From positions 79,642 through 143,641 of the forward strand of contig NZ_FQXD01000011.1 in assembly GCF_900129865.1 (NCBI RefSeq): a stretch of DNA of 64,000 nt. The letters are read 5' to 3'. A model generated the notes under the pieces. The model made no database searches and was not told the origin of the DNA. It worked only from the letters and a program-made list of their open reading frames with translations. Source of the stretch: Virgibacillus chiguensis (GTDB lineage Bacteria; Bacillota; Bacilli; Bacillales; Amphibacillaceae). Positions 1 to 7,808 of this stretch are shown in pieces. A program made the translations under genes and the position numbers. Position 1 is the stretch's first letter; each line of letters begins with the position of its first letter.

Positions 1-72
1 CACATAGCCTAAAACAGTAAGTGCTATTACAATTATAAAACGCAATAATTGGTATAATCTTGGCTTGTACAT
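1..72 (-). CDS. N-terminus of a membrane protein (partial)
   Basis: The minus strand reads an ATG at 72 followed by 24 open codons to the window edge (begins MYKPRLYQLLRF, then a hydrophobic run IIVIALTVLGYV that looks like a first membrane helix). A GAGG lies about 10 bases upstream. In B. subtilis the integral membrane protein gene ytvI sits upstream of citZ, so a YtvI/AI-2E-type permease is a guess from gene order only. Too little is visible to assign a family. Confidence 0.5.
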   Translation of the reverse strand, partial: MYKPRLYQLLRFIIVIALTVLGYV

Positions 73-188
73 CTTTAAAACCTCAATTCCTTTTCTTATA
101 ATTTTCCTTCTGTTAGTTAAACAGAGAAGTACTCCTCGCTTAAAACAATCTAAACATGTAGCATAGAAAAAAACTCTTTTAAAATAGG

Positions 189-258
189 AGAAAAACTTGG
201 CTACGATCAAGTCTTTATGGGGATAAAACACCGGCGTTTTACTTATATGATAAAACCT
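189..258 (-). repeat. Family C dispersed repeat, inverted copy
   Basis: Reading the minus strand, this segment starts TATAAGTAAAAC and ends AGCCAAGTTTTTCT, the same ends as copies at 17879, 54875 and 21368. It lies between the upstream membrane gene and citZ. The rest of 73-534 is AT-rich and shows no convincing gene. Confidence 0.55.
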
Positions 259-534
259 AAATTTTGATGCTTTCCTTAAGTGTAAAAAAGAAAGGATAAC
301 TTCCCTACGCATTAAAAACTTACTATATATTTATGCAAGTCCAAATAAAATTAGTATTACAATCTTTTATTTTTTTAGTTTTCTAGTTTATAGTCTTAAT
401 TTATTGGGTAAATACTACTATGTTTTTGCTGTAAATTAGCCTTCCTTATTCACCAAAGTTGAAGCTAGGGAAACTCTTTTTTGCAAATTATGAAAGCTTC
501 TAGTAAAATTTAATAGTAAGTGAATCGGTTTCAA

Positions 535-563
535 TTCACATTAGATTCATAATACTTTATAAT
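535..563 (+). promoter_or_regulatory. Probable SigA promoter of citZ
   Basis: TTCACA (535-540), a 17-base spacer and a perfect TATAAT (558-563) lie about 80 bases before the citZ start. No CcpA or CcpC operator could be assigned with confidence. Confidence 0.65.
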
Positions 564-646
564 TATCATTGGGGGATATTATTTAGTTCTTAGATTGTAT
601 GTCGAAAGATAGTACACTGAATAATTTACAAAGGAGAGGGTTTGTT

Positions 647-1765
647 ATGACAACAACAACGAAAGGGCTTGAGGGAGTTGTAGCAACTCAATCGTCAATT
701 AGTTCCATAATAGATGATCAGCTTACATATGTAGGCTATAAGATTGATGATTTGGCTAAAAATTCCAGTTTTGAAGAAGTGATTTTTTTACTATGGAATC
801 AAAGACTTCCGAAACAAGATGAGCTAGACGAATTAAAAAAAGAGCTTGCTTCAAATATGGTAGTACCAGAAGCAATTATTAAACATTTACATTCTTATGA
901 TTTGTCAACTGTACATCCAATGACTGCTCTACGCACCGCAGTTTCTATGTTAGGTTTGTACGATGAAGAAGCAGAAGTAATGGAAGCGCAAGCAAACAAG
1001 CGAAAAGCTATTCGTATTCAAGCAAAAATAGCTTCTATCGTAACCGCTTTTGCACGGATTCGTAAAGGAAAGGATCCTGTTCAGCCTAAGCTAAGTTATA
1101 ATTATGCTGAAAATCTACTATTCATGTTAAATGGTAAAGAACCGAAAGAAATTGAAGTAGAAGCTATGAACAAAGCACTTGTTCTTCACGCAGACCATGA
1201 ACTTAATGCTTCCACTTTTACAGCAAGAGTGTGTGTTGCAACACTGTCTGATATTTATTCAGGTATGACAGCTGCAATAGGTGCATTAAAAGGTCCGTTG
1301 CATGGTGGAGCTAATGAGGCTGTTATGAAAATGCTTACAGAAATTGGCGAAGAAGAAAATGCGATCCCTTACATTCAAGAAAAGTTAGACAATAAAGAGA
1401 AAATCATGGGAATGGGCCATCGTGTCTATAAAAGTGGGGATCCAAGAGCGAAATTTTTAAAAGAAATGTCGAAACAGTTAACAGAATTAATTGGCGAACC
1501 AAAATGGTATAAAATGTCAGTAAAAATTGAAGATTATATAAAGGATCACAAAGGTTTGCCGGCAAATGTTGATTTTTATTCTGCTTCTGTATATCACAGC
1601 TTAGGAATTGATCATGATTTGTTCACACCGATTTTTGCAGTAAGTAGAACATCGGGATGGCTGGCTCATATTCTTGAGCAATACGCTGATAATCGTTTAA
1701 TCCGTCCACGTGCAGAATATACAGGGCCTATCTCGCCAGAATACAGTACAATTGATAAACGATAG
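647..1765 (+). CDS. citZ: Citrate synthase
   Basis: Condenses acetyl-CoA and oxaloacetate to citrate, the entry step of the TCA cycle in the cytosol. An upstream in-frame ATG at 599 exists, but AAGGAGAGG at 631-639 points to ATG 647, giving 372 residues, the usual length of B. subtilis CitZ. Recognisable active-site segments include LKGPLHGGANEAV and the GMGHRVYK motif with its catalytic histidine; the C-terminal domain carries RPRAEYTG. It is followed by icd, as in the citZ-icd-mdh cluster of Bacillus. Identification rests on strong sequence similarity recalled for the family. Confidence 0.97.
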   Translation: MTTTTKGLEGVVATQSSISSIIDDQLTYVGYKIDDLAKNSSFEEVIFLLWNQRLPKQDELDELKKELASNMVVPEAIIKHLHSYDLSTVHPMTALRTAVSMLGLYDEEAEVMEAQANKRKAIRIQAKIASIVTAFARIRKGKDPVQPKLSYNYAENLLFMLNGKEPKEIEVEAMNKALVLHADHELNASTFTARVCVATLSDIYSGMTAAIGALKGPLHGGANEAVMKMLTEIGEEENAIPYIQEKLDNKEKIMGMGHRVYKSGDPRAKFLKEMSKQLTELIGEPKWYKMSVKIEDYIKDHKGLPANVDFYSASVYHSLGIDHDLFTPIFAVSRTSGWLAHILEQYADNRLIRPRAEYTGPISPEYSTIDKR

Positions 1766-1917
1766 TATGTAGCTAATTTTAGATTAACCGATTATTTTCT
1801 ACTACAGCAACGAAGAGAAAATGATTCTTATAAATAAGGACAGTGTGCAAAAGATGTTCATTGGAACTTATTTTTGCTAAACTATATACAGAATGAATTT
1901 AGGAGGTAATCATTGTT

Positions 1918-3189
1918 ATGACAAAGGGAGAAAAAATTGTTGTAGAAAATGGAAAAATGGATGTACCAAACCACCCGATTATTCCATTTATTGAAGGTGA
2001 CGGTACAGGTCCAGATATTTGGTCAGCTGCGCGTGAAGTAATCGAAGCTGCTGTGGAGAAAGCGTATAATGGGGAGAAAGCAATTGATTGGCTGGAAGTA
2101 TATGCTGGAAAAAAAGCTTACGATAAAACAGGCGAATGGCTACCTCAAGATACATTAGATAAAATTAACCAATATAAAATTGCGATTAAAGGACCATTAA
2201 CGACCCCTGTTGGCGGCGGATTCCGTTCACTAAACGTGGCACTTCGTCAAGAACTTGATTTATTTACTTGCTTACGTCCGGTACGATATTTCGACGGTGT
2301 TCCATCTCCAGTTAAACGTCCTGAAGATGTGGACATGGTCATTTTCCGTGAGAACACAGAAGATATTTATGCAGGAATTGAATGGCAAAAAGGTTCAGAA
2401 GAAGTAAATAAAGTTATTAAATTTTTACAAAAAGAAATGAATGTTTCTAATATTCGTTTCCCTGAAACTTCTGGGATTGGTGTTAAACCAGTATCTGAAG
2501 AAGGAACGAAACGTTTGGTGCGTGCAAGTATCCAATATGCACTCAATGAAGGACGCAAAAGTGTTACTTTAGTACATAAAGGTAACATCATGAAGTTCAC
2601 AGAAGGCGCTTTTAAAAATTGGGGATATGAAGTAGCAGAACAAGAATTTGCTAATCAAGTATTCACTTGGGCAGAATACGACCGCATTGTTGAAAGAGAA
2701 GGCAAAGATGCTGCTAACAAAGCGCAAGATGAAGCAGTTGCTGCAGGAAAAATTATTGTTAAAGATGCGATTGCAGATATTTTCTTGCAACAAATTCTCA
2801 CGCGTCCAAAAGAGTTTGATGTAGTAGCAACGATGAATTTAAATGGAGATTATATTTCTGATGCTCTTGCTGCACAGGTAGGAGGAATTGGCATAGCTCC
2901 AGGGGCAAACATTAACTATGATACAGGGCATGCTATTTTCGAAGCGACACATGGGACAGCTCCTAAATATGCAGGCATGGATAAAGTAAATCCTTCATCC
3001 GTTATCCTATCTGCTGTTTTAATGCTTGAACATTTGGAGTGGAGAGAGGCAGCTAACTTGATCACGAAAGCGATGGATAAAACAATCGCTTCTAAGGTCG
3101 TCACGTATGATTTTGCACGTTTAATGGACGGTGCTAAAGAAGTGAAATGTTCAGAGTTTGGAAAAGAATTAATTAAAAACATGGACTAA
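1918..3189 (+). CDS. icd: Isocitrate dehydrogenase (NADP-dependent)
   Basis: Oxidatively decarboxylates isocitrate to 2-oxoglutarate and makes NADPH. The 423 residues match the length of B. subtilis Icd. Visible family motifs are the phosphorylation/substrate loop [13 protein letters not shown] near residues 100-112, [15 protein letters not shown], and the cofactor region [18 protein letters not shown] strong AGGAGG precedes ATG 1918 by about 11 bases. There is no clear terminator between citZ and icd, so cotranscription is likely. Confidence 0.97.
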   Translation: MTKGEKIVVENGKMDVPNHPIIPFIEGDGTGPDIWSAAREVIEAAVEKAYNGEKAIDWLEVYAGKKAYDKTGEWLPQDTLDKINQYKIAIKGPLTTPVGGGFRSLNVALRQELDLFTCLRPVRYFDGVPSPVKRPEDVDMVIFRENTEDIYAGIEWQKGSEEVNKVIKFLQKEMNVSNIRFPETSGIGVKPVSEEGTKRLVRASIQYALNEGRKSVTLVHKGNIMKFTEGAFKNWGYEVAEQEFANQVFTWAEYDRIVEREGKDAANKAQDEAVAAGKIIVKDAIADIFLQQILTRPKEFDVVATMNLNGDYISDALAAQVGGIGIAPGANINYDTGHAIFEATHGTAPKYAGMDKVNPSSVILSAVLMLEHLEWREAANLITKAMDKTIASKVVTYDFARLMDGAKEVKCSEFGKELIKNMD

Positions 3190-3203
3190 TAACAAATTTG
3201 CTG

Positions 3204-3234
3204 CACAATAGACGTAAATTTTACGTCTATTGTG
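3204..3234 (+). other. Perfect 31-bp palindrome between icd and mdh
   Basis: CACAATAGACGTAAA and its exact complement are separated by one base, giving a 15-bp arm on each side. The following bases (TGATGAATG) contain no T tract, so it is not a classic terminator. It may be an mRNA-stabilising or processing hairpin, or a protein operator in front of mdh. Confidence 0.6.
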
Positions 3235-3316
3235 TGATGAATGCACACATAGATATTGTGAAGTTTTTGCCGAACTAATCGACTAACTTTATACCAAATA
3301 GAACAAAGGGGTTTTT

Positions 3317-4258
3317 ATGATGGCAATAAAGAGAAGTAAAATTTCTGTAATCGGTTCCGGATTCACTGGTGCGACGACTGCATTAATGCTTGCGCAAAAA
3401 GAACTAGGTGATGTGGTACTTGTTGATATACCTAATATGGAAGATCCAACCAAAGGTAAAGCTTTAGACATGCTAGAGGCTAGTCCTGTTCAGGGTTTTG
3501 ATGCGTCTATTATTGGTACCTCGAATTACGAAGATACAAAAGACTCAGACTTGGTAATTATTACAGCGGGGATTGCTCGTAAGCCAGGAATGAGTCGTGA
3601 CGACTTAGTGAATACAAATGCTAAGATTATGAAGTCTGTAACACAAGAAATTATGAAATATTCTCCGGAAACGTATATCGTCGTATTAACAAATCCAGTT
3701 GATGCTATGACATACACAGTATTTAAAGAATCTGGTTTGCCAAAAGAGCGGGTAATTGGGCAGTCAGGTGTACTAGATACAGCTCGTTTTCGAACTTTTG
3801 TTGCCCAAGAATTAAATGTTTCTGTTAAAGATGTCACAGGATTTGTACTAGGCGGACACGGGGATGATATGGTGCCTTTAATTCGCTACTCTTATGCTGG
3901 TGGAATTCCACTCGAAACACTAATATCTAAAGAACGTTTAGATGCTATTGTAGAAAGAACAAGAAAAGGCGGTGGAGAAATAGTAGGGTTACTTGGTAAT
4001 GGAAGTGCTTATTATGCTCCTGCTGCTTCGCTTACAGTAATGGCCGAAGCAATTTTGAAGGATCAGCGTCGTGTTCTACCTGCTATTGCTTACCTTGAAG
4101 GAGAATATGGCTATTCAAACATTTATCTTGGAGTGCCAACTGTATTAGGTGGAAATGGTATAGAAAAGGTCATCGAGCTTGAATTAACGGAAGAGGAGAA
4201 AGCTGCACTTGATAAATCGGCAGATTCGGTTAAAAAAGTGTTAGATGTCTTAAATTAA
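3317..4258 (+). CDS. mdh: Malate dehydrogenase
   Basis: Oxidises malate to oxaloacetate with NAD, closing the TCA cycle. The protein is of the LDH-like bacillary type: a Rossmann glycine motif [10 protein letters not shown] near the N-terminus, the conserved stretch [17 protein letters not shown], an active-site arginine in DTARFRTF, and the catalytic-histidine segment [12 protein letters not shown]. At 313 residues it matches B. subtilis Mdh (312). Two consecutive ATGs (3317 and 3320) follow AAAGGGG; either may be used. A strong terminator follows. Confidence 0.97.
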   Translation: MMAIKRSKISVIGSGFTGATTALMLAQKELGDVVLVDIPNMEDPTKGKALDMLEASPVQGFDASIIGTSNYEDTKDSDLVIITAGIARKPGMSRDDLVNTNAKIMKSVTQEIMKYSPETYIVVLTNPVDAMTYTVFKESGLPKERVIGQSGVLDTARFRTFVAQELNVSVKDVTGFVLGGHGDDMVPLIRYSYAGGIPLETLISKERLDAIVERTRKGGGEIVGLLGNGSAYYAPAASLTVMAEAILKDQRRVLPAIAYLEGEYGYSNIYLGVPTVLGGNGIEKVIELELTEEEKAALDKSADSVKKVLDVLN

Positions 4259-4275
4259 AGGCTTATAGCATAACG

Positions 4276-4315
4276 AAAAACACATGAAACAAATTGTCGT
4301 TTCATGTGTTTTTTT
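4276..4315 (+). terminator. Terminator after mdh
   Basis: A 15-base arm, AAAAACACATGAAAC, an 8-base loop and the complementary arm ending in seven T residues form a typical Rho-independent terminator 18 bases after the mdh stop. Confidence 0.9.
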
Positions 4316-4360
4316 GTACTATAGGAAAGCATACACTTTTATGGTTTATCCCCAACATAA

Positions 4361-4430
4361 GGTGCTGTAAGACTCCTGCTTCAAGAATTGGAGAGTGAAG
4401 TTGATCAAGTAAGTCGGAGATAACAGCACT
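4361..4430 (+). repeat. Family D dispersed repeat
   Basis: About 70 bases bounded by GTGCTGT (4362-4368) and its inverted complement AACAGCAC (4422-4429), with CTCCTGCTTCAAG near the left end. Related copies lie at 40231-40301 (same orientation) and 25352-25404 (inverted). No coding potential is evident. Confidence 0.55.
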
Positions 4431-4476
4431 TAAATCGCTACGTCGCTAAATGGGCGCTTGCACCTTTGTTCAGGTC
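4431..4476 (+). repeat. Family A repeat, isolated right-end fragment
   Basis: The bases CGCTACGTCGCTAAATGGGCGCTTGCACCTTTGTTC reproduce in two halves the right end of the full family A copy that follows at 4496-4680, so a partial copy is joined directly to family D on its left. Confidence 0.6.
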
Positions 4477-4495
4477 TACGAAGTTATAAAATTTT

Positions 4496-4680
4496 GCAGC
4501 TGTGGATAAACTTACTAAGTTATTTAACCACGTCCGGCTCCAGCGCCCAGCAACTAGGCGACTTCACGAAATCGCCCTACGATAAGTCATCATCGGTTCG
4601 TTCCTCACCGTGATTCCTTTATTTCAGTTGATTCGTTCCACTCGCTACGTTGCTAACCGGGCGCTTGCACCTTTGTTCTA
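4496..4680 (+). repeat. Family A dispersed repeat, copy 1
   Basis: An about 185-bp intergenic element that starts GCAGCTGTGGATAAACTTAC and ends GGGCGCTTGCACCTTTGTTC. The left AGCGCCC (4542-4548) and AGCAAC (4549-4554) are complementary to the right GGGCGCT (4659-4665) and GTTGCT (4649-4654), so the ends can pair. Very similar copies in the same orientation lie at 23833, 53901 and, degenerate, 12060. Confidence 0.8.
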
Positions 4681-4742
4681 CTATCCCGGTATTTCGTTTG
4701 AAGTACTACAAAAGCCTAGTTTAGTAGATTACATCATAGGGA

Positions 4743-4771
4743 TTGGCAAATGACTGAATTTTTGCTATAAT
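4743..4771 (+). promoter_or_regulatory. SigA-type promoter of the MaoC-like gene
   Basis: TTGGCA, a 17-base spacer and TATAAT. The predicted transcription start near 4778 lies too close to the ATG at 4785 for that codon to carry a ribosome-binding site. Confidence 0.75.
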
Positions 4772-4805
4772 AGAAATCGCTTACATGGATTGGGGGATGA
4801 AAGGA

Positions 4806-5282
4806 TTGATTGGAAAAAGACGACCGTTAGGCAAATCCTTATATGATATTAAAATAGGTGATACGTGCAGTCGAACGACTCGAATGAATGATCGAGATTT
4901 ATTGTTGTACTTAGGGTTAACGGATGATGCCAACCCGTTATATTTACAACATGACTATGCTTCATTAACACCTTATAAACAACCAATCGTGCCATCTGTC
5001 ATGCTGTATGGCATGGTATCTTCTTTAGTATCTATGGAATTGCCAGGGCCAGGAAGCCATATTGTTCATCACGAAATGGTTTTCCCTAGAGCAGTCTATC
5101 ATAATTCCGAAGTAGATATTTCTCTAGAAGTAATTGCCATTGACGAGAGCAATCAACGCCTCGCTATGAATGTAGTTGCAAAGGATGAGGAAGGAGAAGT
5201 CGTTTTAAACGGTAAATTGTATGTGACACCAGCTCATAAACCAAATACGTTAACTGCGCAATCTTTAGAAAACTTCTTTTAA
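4806..5282 (+). CDS. MaoC-like hotdog-fold dehydratase protein
   Basis: Resembles the MaoC/PaaZ-type hydratase family of hotdog-fold acyl-CoA enzymes. The segment LGLTDDANPLYLQHDYA, with Asp and downstream His, corresponds to the hydratase motif region, followed by IVPSVMLYGMVSSLV. I choose TTG 4806 because GGGGGATGA (4792-4800) is the only good Shine-Dalgarno match and the promoter lies just upstream; ATGs at 4785 and 4797 are in frame, giving up to 165 residues. It sits between mdh and phoP with its own promoter. The substrate cannot be told from sequence; fatty acid or acyl-CoA metabolism is an inference. Confidence 0.75.
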   Translation: MIGKRRPLGKSLYDIKIGDTCSRTTRMNDRDLLLYLGLTDDANPLYLQHDYASLTPYKQPIVPSVMLYGMVSSLVSMELPGPGSHIVHHEMVFPRAVYHNSEVDISLEVIAIDESNQRLAMNVVAKDEEGEVVLNGKLYVTPAHKPNTLTAQSLENFF

Positions 5283-5475
5283 AACTACTCTAAAACTTTG
5301 TTCATAACTTATCCCTTATTAGCATAAACTGTATTATCGTTCAATCAACATTCCTTTTCATACATTGATACTGTGTAAAAATAAATTTACAAATTCTTAT
5401 CGTATTCACATTCTAAACAATTCAGTGTAAGATGGAGATGGAACCTATTAAAGTATGTAGAAACGGGGACTGGAT

Positions 5476-6168
5476 ATGAACGAGAAAATTTTAATTGTAG
5501 ATGACGAGAAATCTATTGTAACATTGCTTAACTTTAATATCGAGAAAGCGGGCTTTGTGACAGATGTTGCTTATGACGGTTATGAAGCAGTACAAAAAGC
5601 ACAAAGCAACAATTATGATTTGATTGTTTTAGATCTTATGCTCCCTGAGATGGATGGCATGGATGTTTGTAGGTATTTAAGAAATAACCAGATAAATACA
5701 CCGATTCTTATGCTTACTGCTAAAGATGAGGAATTTGATAAAGTACTTGGATTGGAATTAGGTGCAGATGATTATTTAACGAAGCCTTTTAGCCCAAAAG
5801 AAGTGGTGGCTAGAATTAAAGCTATTTTACGAAGAGCAAAGAGAGTAGAAAAATCTAATTTTTCATTTATACAAGTTGGTGATTTAACAGTGTTCCCTGA
5901 AAGATATGAAGCAGAAATGGCGGGGAAAGTGATTACCTTTACGAGAAAAGAATTTGAACTGTTATATTATCTAGCAAAGAATAAAGGAAAGGTTATTTCA
6001 CGTGACCAACTTCTTAGCGGTGTATGGGATTATGATTTTGTTGGTGATACCCGTATTGTGGATGTTCATGTTTCTCATTTACGGGATAAAATAGAACCAG
6101 ATTCTAAAAAACCTGTTTATATTAAAACGGTACGAGGTCTTGGTTATAAATTGGAGGACCCTAGTTAA
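5476..6168 (+). CDS. phoP: Phosphate-regulon response regulator PhoP
   Basis: OmpR-family DNA-binding regulator that controls phosphate-starvation genes after phosphorylation by PhoR. Residues 1-120 form the receiver domain with acidic pair VDDE, phosphoacceptor Asp in LIVLDLMLPEMDG, and Lys in DDYLTKPFSPKE. Residues 130-228 form the winged helix (FTRKEFELLYYLAKNKGKV, VDVHVSHLRDKIE, VRGLGYKLE). GGGGAC precedes ATG 5476. Its stop overlaps the phoR start by one base, so the two are translationally coupled. Family and gene order (downstream of mdh) both support PhoP. Confidence 0.95.
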   Translation: MNEKILIVDDEKSIVTLLNFNIEKAGFVTDVAYDGYEAVQKAQSNNYDLIVLDLMLPEMDGMDVCRYLRNNQINTPILMLTAKDEEFDKVLGLELGADDYLTKPFSPKEVVARIKAILRRAKRVEKSNFSFIQVGDLTVFPERYEAEMAGKVITFTRKEFELLYYLAKNKGKVISRDQLLSGVWDYDFVGDTRIVDVHVSHLRDKIEPDSKKPVYIKTVRGLGYKLEDPS

Positions 6169-7553
6169 TGCGATTTTTGTTTGAAAAACCTATATTCGGT
6201 TACACAGTAGGTGTTTTTTTAGTTGTTTTAGTAACCGGTATTCTGTTAAGCGTTTTAATTGGAGATTATCTAGTATTAGCTGCAGTACTAGTAATTCAAT
6301 TTATCGTTTTATTGTTATTTATCATTCATTTATATGAATCAGTCTTAAAGCCTATTAAAAAAGCAACCAAGACAGTGGATGAGATTGTAAAAGGTAATTA
6401 TCGAGCTAGATTTCATCATCCAAGTACAGATAGTATTGGACAGTTAAGTACGAAGATTAATGCTTTAGCGCGAAATTTAAATGAATTAACTATTCAAGAG
6501 CAAATGCAGGCAGAACAATTATCAACGATTATAGAAAATACACAGAGTGGACTTGTTTTAATAGATGCCAAAGGGTATATCCACTTTGTTAACCGTAAAT
6601 TTCTTGTTATGTTTGGGCAAACAACGAATGATTTTCAAGGTCATCTTTATTATGATGTGCTGCACAATGAAGTTATTCATGAAACGGTTCAAAAAACCTT
6701 TTTATACGAACGAAATATTAAAGAAGAGTTTACGCATTATAAAGGCTTGGATAAATACTATATTGAGATAGTTGGCGCTCCTATTTTTGATGAACGTAAT
6801 TTATTAAAAGGGGCGGTGCTCGTACTTTATGATATAACGGAGTTGAAAAAACTAGAATTAATGCGAAAAGACTTTGTGGCGAATGTTTCGCATGAGTTAA
6901 AAACGCCGATTACGTCTATTAAAGGGTTTGCTGAGACATTATTAGATAATCCGATGAAAGATTTAGAGAGAAATAAGGAATTTTTAGAAATAATATATAA
7001 CGAGAGTCATCGGTTACAATTATTAATTCAGGATTTGTTGATTCTTTCTCGACTAGAAAAGGAAAATCATCAACTGGTTCTTTCCACTTTTACTATGCAT
7101 GAATTGGTAGATGAAGTAATTCCAGTTATACATCAAAAGTTTGCTGATAAGGGATTGACATTTGATAAATCTGTTGAAGAAAGTTTACAACTTACAGCGG
7201 ATAAAGAGAAAGTGAAGCAAATTATTATTAATCTTATCGATAACGCTATAAACTATACACCAGAACAAGGCCATATTTATTTACGAATTATGGAGCAGGG
7301 CAATAAAGCACTTATTGAAGTAGAGGATACAGGGATAGGTATTGAAAAGAAAGCTCTGCCTCGTATATTTGAACGTTTTTACAGAGTAGATAAAGCTAGA
7401 AGCCGTAATACCGGAGGCACTGGGCTCGGCTTAGCGATTGTCAAACATATTGTAGAAGTACACGATGGTACGATTGATATAGAAAGTGAAATTAATAAAG
7501 GGACAAAGATAATGGTTAGTTTGCCAATGAATAAGGACGATAAGGCACAATAA
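6168..7553 (+). CDS. phoR: Phosphate sensor histidine kinase PhoR, lacking extracellular domain
   Basis: Partner kinase of PhoP. Domains in order: two adjacent membrane helices (about 9-31 and 33-54), HAMP-like linker (55-110), PAS (about 115-225), HisKA with the phosphorylated His in NVSHELKTPITSIKG (about 242), and HATPase_c with N box NLIDNAINYTP, DTGIGIE, and TGGTGLGLAIVKH. At 461 residues it is over 100 shorter than B. subtilis PhoR (about 579), and almost nothing separates the two helices, so the extracytoplasmic sensor domain is missing while the kinase core is intact. Sensing is therefore probably intramembrane or cytoplasmic (inference). Confidence 0.92.
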   Translation: MRFLFEKPIFGYTVGVFLVVLVTGILLSVLIGDYLVLAAVLVIQFIVLLLFIIHLYESVLKPIKKATKTVDEIVKGNYRARFHHPSTDSIGQLSTKINALARNLNELTIQEQMQAEQLSTIIENTQSGLVLIDAKGYIHFVNRKFLVMFGQTTNDFQGHLYYDVLHNEVIHETVQKTFLYERNIKEEFTHYKGLDKYYIEIVGAPIFDERNLLKGAVLVLYDITELKKLELMRKDFVANVSHELKTPITSIKGFAETLLDNPMKDLERNKEFLEIIYNESHRLQLLIQDLLILSRLEKENHQLVLSTFTMHELVDEVIPVIHQKFADKGLTFDKSVEESLQLTADKEKVKQIIINLIDNAINYTPEQGHIYLRIMEQGNKALIEVEDTGIGIEKKALPRIFERFYRVDKARSRNTGGTGLGLAIVKHIVEVHDGTIDIESEINKGTKIMVSLPMNKDDKAQ

Positions 7554-7558
7554 CGAAT

Positions 7559-7603
7559 AAAAGGGATAGGAGAGAAACTTAAGTGTCTCCTATCCCTTTT
7601 TTC
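7559..7603 (+). terminator. Terminator after phoPR
   Basis: AAAGGGATAGGAGA pairs with TCTCCTATCCCTTT across a short loop, followed by a run of T residues, directly after the phoR stop. Confidence 0.9.
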
Positions 7604-7639
7604 TTAATTGATAGAAAATTAGGGGTGAGTAGTAGATAA

Positions 7640-7705
7640 GACGAGCTACAGCTAAGTTTTAATAAAAACAGCGAGCTTGGCTTATTTTCTTACTATACAT
7701 TTAGA
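7640..7705 (+). repeat. Family C-like repeat, degenerate
   Basis: Contains ACAGCGAGCTTGGCTTATTTTCTTACTATAC, in two halves resembling the AGCCAAG...TTTTTCT end and flanking TATA of family C, upstream of polA. Similarity is partial. Confidence 0.35.
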
Positions 7706-7808
7706 ATATTGTAGTATAAAGAAAATAGACGTGGCGCATACGGCGTTTCACTTTATAGGGATAGAATGATAAAATATGCTTAATGATGAAATAATCGGAG
7801 GCGAAACT

